Positions 1 to 8,548 of a stretch of 46,083 bases of DNA are shown here, piece after piece (the first letter of the stretch is position 1; every line of letters begins with the position of its first letter). Made by a program: the position numbers and the translations under genes. Source of the DNA: Defluviimonas salinarum (GTDB taxonomy: Bacteria > Pseudomonadota > Alphaproteobacteria > Rhodobacterales > Rhodobacteraceae); NCBI RefSeq assembly GCF_026013545.1, contig NZ_JAPDOG010000029.1, forward strand, positions 1 through 46,083. Reading direction: 5' to 3'. The notes below the pieces were generated by a model, which searched no databases, was not told the DNA's origin, and worked only from the letters and a program-made list of their open reading frames with translations.

Positions 1-204
1 CGCACCCATGCCGGCGAGACCTGGCGCAAGGTCGCCGAGCAACTGCGCCCCCGTTGGCCCAAGCTGGCTGATCTGATGGACGCCAGCGAGCACGACGTCT
101 TGGCCTACATGTCCTTGGCGCGGCGCATCGCCGTGATACTGCACCGGATGTGGAAAGATGACACCGACTTCCGCGTCGATGTTCCGGCGCTTCATGCCAG
201 CTGA
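1..204 (+). pseudogene. Chimeric transposase remnant (IS256-like followed by IS110-like C-terminus)
   Basis: An open frame enters from the left edge and stops at 202-204. The first ~37 residues (containing WRKVAEQLRPRWPKLADLMD and SEHDVLAYM) look like the central/C-terminal part of an IS256 (mutator) transposase. The next residues (LARRIAVILHRMW, then DDTDFR) look like the extreme C-terminus of IS110-family transposases. The expected IS256 continuation (HSTNPLERLN-type motif) is absent. I read this as an in-frame junction between remnants of two unrelated insertion sequences, and it should not encode an active transposase. The family assignment is from memory of these motifs, and the 5' end lies outside the window. 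Confidence 0.55.
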
Positions 205-522
205 AGACAAAGAATCCAGACTGCTGCCCGCCTGATCGCGGGCCTTCGAGGTCCCCACGGGACGCGGTTCCGGTGATGCCGTGCTCAGGACTGATGCCGA
301 TCACATCGAGCACGCCAATGAGATGGGCACACCGGAATTGCATTGAACCAGCATCATGTTGGCGGCCATCGCGCCGACCACGGACCGAAGCATGCACCCG
401 GGTCGATCTCAGGCGAAGGTTGCCAAACAGGGAAGCAGATCACTTGTTCAAAGAAGAAAGCCGCGGTCCAGCGGCGCATCCCGCATGCGCAAAACCGCTT
501 GACTGGATCGGCCCCGTTACCG
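205..522. other. Non-coding stretch between two IS remnants
   Basis: No convincing gene is seen here. Short frames on both strands have no recognisable domain. The stretch probably represents the non-coding tail of the IS110-like remnant plus debris up to the left end of the IS5-family element. I could not find the missing 3' part of the regulator that is cut at 2010, so this is not simply the other side of that gene. Confidence 0.4.
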
Positions 523-2010
523 AGTTCGCACTGAACAACTCCCATCGCATTGATTTTGCGTTGAAATCTTTCGGTTTCTCTCGCGATCATCTGCAGGATT
601 TCGTATGTTTGCGGCGGAAACCCTGCAATTTCGGTCCCGTCCATGAAGCACCGCTCTCGCCCGCCGGAACAGGATGATCTGCCGCGCCCACGGCTGGTCG
701 ACATGATCGATCTGCGGCACGAGCTGGTGAAGCTCGCGGCGCTGATCGACTGGGAAGTGTTCGAGCGGGAATGGGCTGGTTTCTTTCCGTCGGCCACCGG
801 ACGGCCGGCGACGTCGCCGCGGTTGGTGGCGGGATTGCTCTACCTTCAGCACGCCTATCGGCTGTCGGATGAGGCGGTCGTCGCCCGGTGGGTCGAGAAC
901 CCCTATTACCAGCACTTCACCGGCGAGGTGTTCTTTCAGCATCGCCCACCGATCGATGCGTCCTCGCTGACCCGCTGGCGCGGGCGCATCGGCGAGGAAG
1001 GGGTGGAATGGCTGCTGACCCAGACGATCCGGGCCGGGCAGAAATCCGGCGCCATCGACGAGGACAGCGTGAAGCGTGTGGCAGTCGATACGACCGTGAT
1101 GGAAAAGGCCATCGCCCACCCCACCGACGCCCGGCTCTATGAGCGTGCGCGGGATCAGTTGGTGGCTCTGGCGCGAGGCGCCGGGGTGGAGCTGCGGCAA
1201 TCCTATGCCCGCCTTGCCCCGCGGCTGGCGCTGCAGGTCGGTCGCTACGCCCATGCGAAGCAGTTCAAGCGCATGCGCAAGGCATTGAAAAAGCTGAAAG
1301 GTTATACCGGTCGGGTCATGCGCGACCTGCGCCGCCACCTCGACGACATCCCAGAGGGCACGCTGCGGGACCGGATCGTTGCCAAACTTGCGCTGGTATC
1401 CCAGCTGCTGCACCAGCAGCCCAAGGGCAGCGACAAGATCTATGCCCTGCACGAGCCGGAGGTCGATTGCATCTCCAAGGGCAAGGCCCGGGTGCGCTAC
1501 GAGTTCGGTTGCAAGGTCAGCGTGGCAACGACGCTGGACGAGGGCTTCGTGGTGGGCATGCGCAGCTTTCCTGGCAATCCCTATGATGGCCATACCCTGG
1601 CCCCGGCGCTGGAACAGGTGGAGATCCTGACCGACCAGCGCCCCGGCCTGGCCGTCGTCGACCGCGGTTATCGCGGCCACGGCGTGGCGGCGACCCGCGT
1701 CCTGATCAGCGGCACCCGGCGCGGCCTGACGCCAAAACTGATTGCCGACCTCCGACGCCGCAGCGCCATCGAGGCCGAGATCGGCCACATGAAAACCGAC
1801 GGCCGTCTGGCACGCTGCCCCCTGAAAGGCACCATCGGCGACGCGCTATTTGCCGTGCTCTGCGCCTGCGGCCACAACATCCGCAAGATCCTCGCCCATC
1901 TCAGGGCTTGGCTTGCGCTCGTCATCGCAACCATTCTGAACGCCATGACCCGCCCGGATCGACCACCTCAGGCGCTTATAGCCGCCTGAAAGCGTTGTTC
2001 AGGACGAACT
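523..2010 (+). mobile_element. IS5-family insertion sequence, ~1.49 kb, apparently complete
   Basis: A single transposase gene is bracketed by imperfect terminal inverted repeats: gttcgcactgaacaac at 524-539 and the reverse complement of gttcgtcctgaacaac at 1994-2009, identical at 14 of 16 positions, with one more matching base outside each. No target-site duplication is visible: the left flank ends in ttaccg and the right flank begins with aatgag. This suggests that one flank was lost or rearranged after insertion. The right end interrupts a regulator gene. Confidence 0.8.
643..1989 (+). CDS. IS5-family transposase (IS1478/IS1182-like, 448 aa)
   Basis: This DDE transposase catalyses cut-and-paste movement of the surrounding element. 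The N-terminal ~120 residues match the DUF772-type domain of IS5-family enzymes (LVAGLLYLQHAYRLSDEAVV, then WVENPYYQHFTGEVFFQ and SLTRWRGRIG). Further along are the DTTVMEKAI segment (a catalytic Asp candidate), YEFGCKVSVATT, VDRGYRGHG (second Asp region) and SAIEAEIGHMKTDGRLARCP, which carries the catalytic Glu context. Length and ends agree with a full-length enzyme with no frameshift. Start ATG at 643 lies 120 bp inside the left inverted repeat. The long antisense frame over this gene is a shadow. Family assignment is confident, subgroup less so. Confidence 0.88.
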   Translation: MKHRSRPPEQDDLPRPRLVDMIDLRHELVKLAALIDWEVFEREWAGFFPSATGRPATSPRLVAGLLYLQHAYRLSDEAVVARWVENPYYQHFTGEVFFQHRPPIDASSLTRWRGRIGEEGVEWLLTQTIRAGQKSGAIDEDSVKRVAVDTTVMEKAIAHPTDARLYERARDQLVALARGAGVELRQSYARLAPRLALQVGRYAHAKQFKRMRKALKKLKGYTGRVMRDLRRHLDDIPEGTLRDRIVAKLALVSQLLHQQPKGSDKIYALHEPEVDCISKGKARVRYEFGCKVSVATTLDEGFVVGMRSFPGNPYDGHTLAPALEQVEILTDQRPGLAVVDRGYRGHGVAATRVLISGTRRGLTPKLIADLRRRSAIEAEIGHMKTDGRLARCPLKGTIGDALFAVLCACGHNIRKILAHLRAWLALVIATILNAMTRPDRPPQALIAA

Positions 2011-2277
2011 AATGAGAAGATCGACCGCTTCGGCGTAGGACAGGTTCAGTCTGCCCACACCCCAGTTCCGATCCAGGCGCACGCCACCGCCGCGCCCTCG
2101 GTCTGCGTCGATCTGCATCCCTTGGTCGCGCATAAAAGACAGATCGCGCGTTATCGTGCGCGTGCTTACGCCGTGTTGCCGGGCCAGATCTTTGACTGTG
2201 CAGTGAACGTCCTGCTTGAGTTGGACGGCGAGCAGCTCAAGCCGTCGCAGCCTCTCATGGGCACTTGTTCGGATCAT
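1999..2277 (-). pseudogene. Truncated YafY/DeoR-type HTH regulator, cut by the IS5 element
   Basis: The intact N-terminus (MIRTSAHERLRRLELLAVQL) begins a winged-helix HTH domain with DLARQHGVSTRTITRDLSFM as recognition region, typical of YafY-like regulators that carry a WYL effector domain. Those proteins normally run past 220 residues. Here only 89 native codons remain, and the last three serine codons and the stop (1999-2010) are supplied by the right inverted repeat of the insertion sequence. The WYL portion is absent from the window. The gene is divergent from the VOC protein at 2400, a frequent arrangement for this regulator type, so loss probably deregulated that gene. Confidence 0.78.
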
Positions 2278-2286
2278 TCATCAAAT

Positions 2287-2397
2287 AGGACATATAATGG
2301 CGTATTTAGCAATAAGACGCTGTTCAGGCGGAGTTCGTTGCCGATCTCTAGCCTTTCCGAGCCGCAAGATGGCTCTCTAACAGAACAGGACATAAAT
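2287..2397. promoter_or_regulatory. Divergent control region with two AGGACATA direct repeats
   Basis: Between the truncated regulator and the VOC gene the sequence AGGACATATAAT (2287-2298) recurs as AGGACATAAAT (2387-2397), exactly 100 bp apart. The first copy includes a TATAAT hexamer at 2293-2298; the second ends 2 bases before the VOC start codon. Repeats at both ends of a divergent promoter are plausible operators for the broken regulator, but this is inference from position and repetition only. Confidence 0.35.
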
Positions 2398-2399
2398 CT

Positions 2400-2756
2400 A
2401 TGAAAATGAACTACTTCGTTGTCGGTACAAATGACATGGACGCAGCAAGAGCCTTTTACGATGCGCTCTTTGAGGGGGCGGGGCTTCAATCCGTTTCCCC
2501 GTCAGATCGCATGACCTATTGGGTGGGAGAGGACTTTGCCTTCGCAACGGCGATACCGTACGACACAATGCCTGCCACCAATGGAAATGGCACGATGGTT
2601 GGCTTTTGCGTTGGTACAAAGGATGACGTTGAAAGGATGCACGGATTGGCCATTCAACTTGGCGGCAAATGCGAGGGAGCGCCAAATCAGCGCGGGCCAA
2701 AGTACTCCGCTTACGTGAGAGACCTTGACGGCAACAAATTGTGCCTTTCTGACTGA
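2400..2756 (+). CDS. VOC-superfamily (glyoxalase/bleomycin-resistance-like) protein
   Basis: A 118-residue protein with one vicinal-oxygen-chelate domain: an N-terminal beta strand and helix with the signature NYFVVGTNDMDAARAFYDAL, a central TMVGFCVGTKDDVERMHGLA, and a C-terminal YSAYVRDLDGNKLCLSD, where the D-G-N-K-L motif is the family hallmark. Such proteins are dimeric metalloenzymes or binding proteins, and the substrate cannot be read from sequence. Native regulation was probably through the divergent YafY-type regulator, now truncated by an insertion sequence. The local base composition is less GC-rich than the denitrification region, which suggests acquired DNA. Start ATG is the first codon and is preceded by an AT-rich leader without a strong ribosome-binding site. 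Confidence 0.82.
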   Translation: MKMNYFVVGTNDMDAARAFYDALFEGAGLQSVSPSDRMTYWVGEDFAFATAIPYDTMPATNGNGTMVGFCVGTKDDVERMHGLAIQLGGKCEGAPNQRGPKYSAYVRDLDGNKLCLSD

Positions 2757-2885
2757 GCGATCTCGAGAAAAACGCAACGTTCGCTCCGATGTAGAGATGT
2801 TTAGAAGCGGGCGTTGAGCCATCGTGCAGCATTCGTGAGTTGGGCTAGAAGCGGAACACTGGTCATCTGGCTATTCCACCTCTCT

Positions 2886-4583
2886 TCACCCCGGAATGAT
2901 CTCGAACCTAGTCACGTCGACCATGCCCCGGTCGGTGATCTTCAGCGCGGGGATCACCGGCAGGGCGAGGAAGGCGAGCTGCAGGAACGGCTCCTCCAGC
3001 GTGACGCCGAGCCCCGTCGCCGCCGCGCGCAGGGCCACCAGCCGGTCGCGCACCGTCTCGAACGGGTCGAGGCTCATCAGCCCCGCCACCGGCAGCGCGA
3101 GCTCGGCGAGCACCTTGCCGCCCTGCGCCACGACGAAGCCGCCCTCGATCTCGCCCAGCCGGTTCGCGGCGAGCGCCATGTCGGCATAGTCGGCGCCGAC
3201 GACGGCGATGTTGTGGTGGTCGTGGCAGACGGTCGAGGCGATGGCCCCGGCTTTCAGCCCGAAGCCCTTCACGAAGCCGTTGGCGATGTTGCCGTTCTTG
3301 CCGTGCCGCTCCACCACCGCGATGCGGATCAGGTCGCGGGTGAGGTCGGGGCGCTTGTCGCCATCGGTGATCGGGATTTCCTCGCGCAGATGCGTGGTGA
3401 TGATCTTGCCCTCGATGATGCCGATGACGTCGGTCTCGGTCCGGTTGGCGCGGGCGCGGAAATCCTCGGCCCGCACGACCGGCGCCTTGACCGAGCCGCG
3501 CCCGACCGGGGGGATCGTCTGCCGCGCGGCAAAGGCGGCATCATCGACGCGCCGCCCGGCGCAGAGGACAAGTTGGGCGTGGCAGCCTTCGAGGCTGTCG
3601 ACCGCGACGATATCGGCCCGCTTGCCCGGCGCGATCTGACCGCGGTCCTTCAGCCCGAAGGCCTCCGCCGCCGACAGCGACGCCGCGCGATAGACCGCGA
3701 GCGGCGAGGCGCCCTTTTCGATCAGCCGCCGGATCATGTAGTCGAGATGGCCATGCTCGGCGATGTCGAGGGGATTGCGGTCGTCGGTGCAAAGGCAGAG
3801 ATAGGCCGAGGTCGCTTCGGTCAGAACGGGTGCCAGCGCCTCGAGGTCCTTCGAGACCGAGCCCTCGCGGATCAGCACCCGCATCCCCTTCCTCAGCTTC
3901 TCCAGCGCCTCCTCGGCGGTGGTCGCCTCGTGCTCGGTGCGGATGCCGGCGGCGATATATGCGTTGAGGTCGCGGCCCGAAAGTTGCGGGCAATGGCCGT
4001 CGACATGGCCGCCCTCGAAGAGCGCGAGCTTCGCCATCGCGCCGGGATCGCGGTGGATCACGCCGGGATAGTTCATGAACTCGGCAAGCCCGATGCCCGA
4101 GGAATGGCCCATCAGCGGTGCCAGATCCGCCGCCTCGATCCGGGCACCGGCGGTCTCCATATGCGTCGACGGCACGCAGGAGGAGAGCTGCACCCGGATG
4201 TCCATCAGCGTATGGCGGCTCGCCTCCTGGAAGTAGCGGATGCCGTCCACACCCACCACGTTGGCGATCTCGTGCGGGTCGCAGATCGCGGTAGTGATGC
4301 CGCGGGGCGCGACGCAGCGGTCGAACTCGAACGGGGTGACGAGCGAGCTTTCGATATGCAGATGCGTGTCGATGAAGCCCGGCACCAGCGCCTGCCCCGC
4401 GACGTCGATCACTTCGCGCCCCTCGTAGTCGGCGCCGATGCCCACGATAGTGTCGCCGCAGACGGCGACGTCGCCCGCGATCATCGCCCCTGTCACGACG
4501 TCGAAGACCTGCCCGCCCCTCAGGACGATATCGGCCGGCTCGTCCCCGCGCCCCGCCGCGATCCGCCGTTCAAGTTCCGCCAT
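2886..4583 (-). CDS. ade: Adenine deaminase
   Basis: A 565-residue amidohydrolase-superfamily enzyme that converts adenine to hypoxanthine and ammonia in the cytoplasm. Visible features are [16 protein letters not shown] near the N-terminus, the metal-binding [11 protein letters not shown], the [11 protein letters not shown] motif, [20 protein letters not shown], the [18 protein letters not shown] segment, and the C-terminal [13 protein letters not shown] region typical of Ade. The length is normal. I set the start at MAELERR because it is preceded by a GGAG-type site (GGAGCGGAGACG then ATG) and matches the family N-terminus. The frame stays open upstream only as a shadow over the regulator gene. 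The regulator at 4649-5128 lies 65 bp upstream on the same strand. Together with the divergent operon at 5278 it suggests nitrogen scavenging. Confidence 0.9.
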   Translation of the reverse strand: MAELERRIAAGRGDEPADIVLRGGQVFDVVTGAMIAGDVAVCGDTIVGIGADYEGREVIDVAGQALVPGFIDTHLHIESSLVTPFEFDRCVAPRGITTAICDPHEIANVVGVDGIRYFQEASRHTLMDIRVQLSSCVPSTHMETAGARIEAADLAPLMGHSSGIGLAEFMNYPGVIHRDPGAMAKLALFEGGHVDGHCPQLSGRDLNAYIAAGIRTEHEATTAEEALEKLRKGMRVLIREGSVSKDLEALAPVLTEATSAYLCLCTDDRNPLDIAEHGHLDYMIRRLIEKGASPLAVYRAASLSAAEAFGLKDRGQIAPGKRADIVAVDSLEGCHAQLVLCAGRRVDDAAFAARQTIPPVGRGSVKAPVVRAEDFRARANRTETDVIGIIEGKIITTHLREEIPITDGDKRPDLTRDLIRIAVVERHGKNGNIANGFVKGFGLKAGAIASTVCHDHHNIAVVGADYADMALAANRLGEIEGGFVVAQGGKVLAELALPVAGLMSLDPFETVRDRLVALRAAATGLGVTLEEPFLQLAFLALPVIPALKITDRGMVDVTRFEIIPG

Positions 4584-4648
4584 CGTCTCCGCTCCGTTCC
4601 AAACCGCCCGCCCAGAAGACCCCTTTCCGCGCCTCCCGTCCAGATCGC

Positions 4649-5128
4649 TCAGGCGTCTAGACTCACGCCGAGCCCGACCTTCACCCGGTCCATCACGATC
4701 GACGTCTTGAACTTGCTGACCTCGGGCGTGCCGAAGAAATTCTCCTGCGTGAAGGTCTGGTACTCGGCGATGTCCCTGACGACGAGGATCAGCGTGAAAT
4801 CCGCCTCGCCGGTGGTGTAGTAGCATTGCTGCACCAAGGGCGCCTCCTGCATCCGCCGCTTGAAGCTTTCGAGCACGCCGAGGTTCTCGCGCTCCATCGA
4901 GACTTCGACGATGATCGTCATCCCGCGCCCGGCCGCTCCGGGATCGAGGATCGCGATCTCGCGCTCGACCACGCCGGTCTCGCGCAGCCGCTTCAGCCGT
5001 TTCTGCACCGCCGCCGGCGAGAGGCCGAGATGCTCGGAAAGCTGCTCGGCGGTGCGGCGGCAGTTCTCCTGCAAAAGCTCTAGTAGACGGACGTCGAACG
5101 GGTCGAGAGCGGCGAGTCTTTCGGGCAT
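4649..5128 (-). CDS. Lrp/AsnC-family transcriptional regulator
   Basis: A 159-residue protein. The N-terminal HTH ([20 protein letters not shown], then [19 protein letters not shown]) is followed by the RAM/AsnC ligand-binding domain ([20 protein letters not shown], then [20 protein letters not shown] and the C-terminal [17 protein letters not shown]). This is the standard length. The start at 5128 ([11 protein letters not shown]) places the HTH at the usual distance from the N-terminus; an upstream ATG at 5212 would add 28 atypical residues. It is divergent from the diaminopropionate ammonia-lyase operon, 149 bp away, so it most likely senses an amino acid substrate of that operon. DoeX of the ectoine degradation locus belongs to the same family and neighbours an M24 hydrolase, a useful parallel though not proof. 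Confidence 0.9.
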   Translation of the reverse strand: MPERLAALDPFDVRLLELLQENCRRTAEQLSEHLGLSPAAVQKRLKRLRETGVVEREIAILDPGAAGRGMTIIVEVSMERENLGVLESFKRRMQEAPLVQQCYYTTGEADFTLILVVRDIAEYQTFTQENFFGTPEVSKFKTSIVMDRVKVGLGVSLDA

Positions 5129-5277
5129 GAGAGGCTTCCGGTGTGATGGTGTCCGAATTTCGCACGTTCTTGTGACATGATCGACGAGAATCGGACGGTT
5201 TCCGTCACTCATATCCCGAAATCGTACGCCGGAATGCGCTACCCATCACCCAACGCAGCGCGAGGAGGAGACAGCGC

Positions 5278-6468
5278 ATGACCCAGCATTTCGACCCCGC
5301 GAAGATCGGCCATGTCCATGTCGACCCCACCCCCGGCGCCGCCGCCGAGGAGGTGCTGACCCGCGCAGACTTCGCCCGCGCCATCGCCGAGATCACCCAG
5401 TGGCCAGGCTACGCGCCGACACCACTGCACCGGCTCGGCGATCTCGCCCGCGAGCTCGGGCTGGCCGCGATCCTCTACAAGGACGAGGGGCCGCGCTTCG
5501 GGCTCGGCAGCTTCAAGGCGCTGGGCGGTGCCTATGCCGGCGCTTGCGTCCTGCAGCGCGAGCTGTCGCGCCGGCTCGGCCGCGAGGTCGCGCTGGAGGA
5601 GATCCGCAGCGGCAAGCTCGCGGGCGAGGCGGCGAAGATCACGCTCGCCTCGGCGACCGACGGCAACCACGGGCGCTCGCTCTCCTGGGGCGCGCGGATG
5701 TTCGGCGCGCCGTGCCGGATCTATGTCCACAGGGATGTGAGCCAGGGCCGGATCGACGCGATGCGCGATCTGGGCGCGACGGTCGTTGTGGTCGACGGCG
5801 ACTACGACGACTCGGTGCGCGCGGCGCGCGAGGAGTCCGAGGCGAACGGCTGGTTCGTCGTCTCCGACACGTCGTGGGAGGGCTACACCCAGCCGCCGCG
5901 CGACGTGATGGCGGGTTACGGCGTGATGACGAACGAGGTGACTGGCGCAATGGAGACGCCGCCGACCCATGTCTTCCTGCAGGGCGGCGTCGGCGGGCTC
6001 GCGGCTTCCGTCACCGCGGCGCTGCGCCAGGCATGGGGCAAGGCCGGCCCCCGCGTGGTGATCGTCGAGCCCGACCTCGCCGCCTGCCTCTACGAGAGCG
6101 CGAAGGAGGGCCGGGCCACACCGGTCGCCATCGCCGAGGAGACGGTGATGGCCGGGCTCTCCTGCGGCGAACCCTCGACGCTGGCATGGAAGATCCTGTC
6201 CGAGGAAGCCTCGGACTTCCTCACCATCCCGGACGACTACGTCGCGCCGACGATGCGCCGCCTCGCGCGGCCGGAGGGCAAGGATCCGGCGATCAAGGCG
6301 GGCGAATCCGCGGTCGCGGGCCTTGCCGCGGTGATCGCCGCGGCGGGCGACGAGAGCCTGCGCGCGGCGCTCGGGCTCGACGCGGGCTCGGTCGTGCTGG
6401 TGATCGGCTCCGAGGGCGTGACCGATGCCGCGATCTACGACCGCATCATGGCCGGGGCCGCGCGATGA
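5278..6468 (+). CDS. dpaL: Diaminopropionate ammonia-lyase (PLP fold type II)
   Basis: A 396-residue enzyme expected to convert 2,3-diaminopropionate to pyruvate and two ammonia. The PLP lysine lies in FGLGSFKALGGAYA (K80), followed by ASATDGNHGRSLSWGARMFG (the phosphate/substrate Asn-Gly-Asn-type loop region) and QGRIDAMRDLGATVVVVDGD. A conserved VFLQGGVGGLAASVTAAL glycine loop binds the PLP phosphate. TMAGLSCGEPSTLAWKIL is characteristic of YgeX/DpaL rather than threonine dehydratase. A strong AGGAGG site (5263-5268) precedes the ATG. Its stop overlaps the next start (ATGA), so the operon is translationally coupled. Function is assigned on family resemblance, and a related amino acid substrate remains possible. 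Confidence 0.88.
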   Translation: MTQHFDPAKIGHVHVDPTPGAAAEEVLTRADFARAIAEITQWPGYAPTPLHRLGDLARELGLAAILYKDEGPRFGLGSFKALGGAYAGACVLQRELSRRLGREVALEEIRSGKLAGEAAKITLASATDGNHGRSLSWGARMFGAPCRIYVHRDVSQGRIDAMRDLGATVVVVDGDYDDSVRAAREESEANGWFVVSDTSWEGYTQPPRDVMAGYGVMTNEVTGAMETPPTHVFLQGGVGGLAASVTAALRQAWGKAGPRVVIVEPDLAACLYESAKEGRATPVAIAEETVMAGLSCGEPSTLAWKILSEEASDFLTIPDDYVAPTMRRLARPEGKDPAIKAGESAVAGLAAVIAAAGDESLRAALGLDAGSVVLVIGSEGVTDAAIYDRIMAGAAR

Positions 6469-7631
6469 GCGTCCCCGAACGCGGCTTTCCGACGGCCGAG
6501 TTCGAGGCGAGGCTCGACCGCGCGCAAGCGCTGATGGCGGGCGCCGGGCTCGACGGCATCCTGGTGATGACCGAGGCCGAGGTGCGCTATTTCTCGGGCT
6601 ACCAGACGCTCTTCTGGCAAAGCCCGACCCGGCCGTGGTTCCTCTTTCTGCCGGCGAAGGGCAAGCCCGTCGCGGTGATCCCCGAGATCGGCGCGGCGCT
6701 GATGCGGCGGACCTGGGTCGAGGATATCCGTACCTGGTCCGCGCCCGCGCCCGAGGATGACGGGATCGGGCTCCTGACCGACCTGCTCGCGCCCTATGCC
6801 GGGCGCGGGGCGAAGATCGGCCTGCCGAAGGGGCACGAGACGCAGCTCCGGATGCCGCTGGGCGATTACGAGCGGCTGATCGCCGGGCTGCCGGGGCTGG
6901 AGATCGCCGACGCGACGCCGATCATCCGCGGGCTCCGCATGGTGAAATCGCCGCGCGAGATCGAGAAGATCGGCCATATCTGCGCCATCGCCTCGCGCAC
7001 CTTCGCGCGGGTGCCGGACTTCGTCCATTCCGGCCAGCCGCTGGAAGAGACCTTCCGCGCCTTTCGCCGCGCCTGTCTGGAGGAGGGGGCTGACGACGTG
7101 CCCTATCTCGTCGGCGGCGCCGATCAGGGCGGTTATCACGACGTGATCTCGCCGCCCTCGTCGCGGCCGCTGCAGGCGGGCGACATCCTGATGCTCGACA
7201 CCGGCTCGGTCTTCGACGGCTATTTCTGTGACTTCGACCGCAACTGGGCGGTGGGCCGCGCCGACGACGCCTCGCGCCGGGCCTATGACGTGCTGTGGCG
7301 CGCGACCGAGGCGGGGCTTGCCGCCGCGCGCCCCGGTGTCACTTGCCGCGACCTCTTCCGGGCGATGCAGGGCGTGATCGCCGAATACGACACCGGGCCG
7401 GGCGATGTCGGGCGGCTGGGCCACGGGCTCGGGATGCAGCTCACCGAATGGCCGTCGCATGCTCTCTTCGACGAGACCGTGCTCGAGGCGAACATGGTGC
7501 TGACGCTTGAGCCCTCGCTGAGCTACGGTGACGGGCGGATCATGGTGCACGAGGAGAACATCGTCGTGACCGATGGCGCACCGGTCCTGCTGTCGACGCG
7601 CGCCGCGCGGGATCTGCCGGTGATCGGCTGA
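6465..7631 (+). CDS. M24-family metallopeptidase-like hydrolase (Xaa-Pro peptidase/ectoine-hydrolase-like)
   Basis: A 388-residue creatinase/prolidase-fold protein. An N-terminal domain (ARLDRAQALMAGAGLDGILV, then YFSGYQTLFWQSPTRPWF) precedes the pita-bread catalytic domain. All five metal-ligand positions are visible: Asp in MLDTGSVFDGYFCDFDRN (two Asp), His in LGHGLGMQLTE, Glu in VLTLEPSLSYGDG and Glu in MVHEENIVVTDG. Members include aminopeptidases and C-N hydrolases such as ectoine hydrolase (EutD/DoeA). The start overlaps the dpaL stop by ATGA. In this operon it more likely opens or trims a small amino-acid derivative than acts as a general peptidase, but that is inferred from context. 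Confidence 0.85.
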   Translation: MSVPERGFPTAEFEARLDRAQALMAGAGLDGILVMTEAEVRYFSGYQTLFWQSPTRPWFLFLPAKGKPVAVIPEIGAALMRRTWVEDIRTWSAPAPEDDGIGLLTDLLAPYAGRGAKIGLPKGHETQLRMPLGDYERLIAGLPGLEIADATPIIRGLRMVKSPREIEKIGHICAIASRTFARVPDFVHSGQPLEETFRAFRRACLEEGADDVPYLVGGADQGGYHDVISPPSSRPLQAGDILMLDTGSVFDGYFCDFDRNWAVGRADDASRRAYDVLWRATEAGLAAARPGVTCRDLFRAMQGVIAEYDTGPGDVGRLGHGLGMQLTEWPSHALFDETVLEANMVLTLEPSLSYGDGRIMVHEENIVVTDGAPVLLSTRAARDLPVIG

Positions 7632-7641
7632 GGGAGGGGCG

Positions 7642-8382
7642 ATGAAGCTGCCATTCGCGACCGACGCGGGCATGGGGCCGGGGGCCACGCTCGGCCTCAT
7701 CGTGCTTCCCGCCGACGAGACGCTGGAAAACGAAATGCGGGTGCTGCTACCTGCGAACGGCGTCGCGCTCTATCACAGCCGGATCGAGATGCCGCCCGAG
7801 GTGACGTCCGAGACGCTCGCCAGCATGGAGGCGGCGCTGCCGCAGGCGGCAGGGATGCTGCCCGAGGTGGCCTTCGACGTGATCGGCTATGGCTGCACCT
7901 CGGGCGCGACCGTGATTGGCCCCGAAGGGGTCGCGCGGGCGATCAACCGGGCACGGCCCGGCGCCAGGGTCACCGATCCGGTCAGCGCGACGATGGCGGC
8001 CTGCCGGGCGCTCGGGCTGAAGCGGCTCGGCTTCGTGACGCCTTACGTCGAGAGCGTCTCGGCGGCGATGCGGGCGCTTCTGGAGGCGAACGGGCTCGAG
8101 ATCGCGGGATTCGGCTCGTTCGAGGAGGGCGACGACCGCGTGGTGGCCCGGATCGCGCCCGAGAGCATCCTTTCGGCCATCGAGGCGGTCGATGCGATGG
8201 CCGAGTGCGACGGGGTCTTCGTCTCCTGCACCAACCTCCGCGTCGCGGGGATCGCGGCGGAGGCCGAGCGGCGGATCGGCAAGCCGGTGATCTCGTCCAA
8301 CCTCGCGCTCGGCTGGCACATGCGGGTCCTCGCGGGGCTGACCGGCTCCGCGCCGATCGCCTCGCGGCTCTTCGCGCTCTGA
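7642..8382 (+). CDS. Asp/Glu racemase-superfamily protein (maleate isomerase/arylmalonate decarboxylase-like, EutA-like)
   Basis: A 246-residue protein. The two catalytic cysteines of the superfamily are seen at C85 (GYGCTSGATVIG) and C196 (VFVSCTNLRVAG). The segments GFVTPYVESVSAAMRALLEA and KPVISSNLALGWHM match the maleate isomerase/EutA branch rather than classical glutamate racemase. It starts 10 bp after the M24 gene with a GGGAGG site, so it closes the three-gene operon. In ectoine-utilisation loci (eutABCDE) an EutA-type racemase sits beside a PLP lyase and an M24 hydrolase. The combination here resembles part of that set, but I see no deacetylase, transaminase or transporter, so the substrate is open. 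Confidence 0.82.
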   Translation: MKLPFATDAGMGPGATLGLIVLPADETLENEMRVLLPANGVALYHSRIEMPPEVTSETLASMEAALPQAAGMLPEVAFDVIGYGCTSGATVIGPEGVARAINRARPGARVTDPVSATMAACRALGLKRLGFVTPYVESVSAAMRALLEANGLEIAGFGSFEEGDDRVVARIAPESILSAIEAVDAMAECDGVFVSCTNLRVAGIAAEAERRIGKPVISSNLALGWHMRVLAGLTGSAPIASRLFAL

Positions 8383-8422
8383 GCCGGAGCTTGGCCGATG
8401 CAGCGGCGCGCGGATGCGGCCG

Positions 8423-8507
8423 GGCGCTTCCCTCCCCCCTTGTGGGGGAGGGAGAGGGAGGGGGGCTGCCCCCCACCCCCATCCCCTCCCCACGAGGGGG
8501 AGGGGAG
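8423..8507. repeat. G/C-rich palindromic repeat, two adjoining hairpins, convergent gene ends
   Basis: A 31-base unit at 8423-8453 (ggcgcttccctcccccct, then a variable base, then gtgggggaggga) folds into a strong stem. It is followed at 8482-8507 by a second, related stem (cccctcccc-acga-gggggagggg type). The first unit recurs at 26435-26465 with one mismatch. It lies between the converging racemase operon and nir operon, where it would act as a bidirectional transcription stop. It belongs to a class of dispersed intergenic palindromes common in GC-rich alphaproteobacteria. Confidence 0.75.
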
Positions 8508-8548
8508 GCACCTGAACCTGGCGTGGTTTCTTCCGCTCGGACCCGGTT

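Noticed and set aside
517-1788. A 423-residue antisense frame within the IS5 transposase
   Set aside because: Antisense shadow of the transposase, with no family features.
2814-4820. A 668-residue plus-strand frame over the adenine deaminase gene
   Set aside because: Shadow of a well-supported minus-strand gene, with low-complexity Arg/His/Asp-rich content.
8423-8507. G/C-rich repeated units resembling a short array (CRISPR-like)
   Set aside because: Only two hairpins without regular spacers and no cas genes. A palindromic intergenic repeat explains them better.
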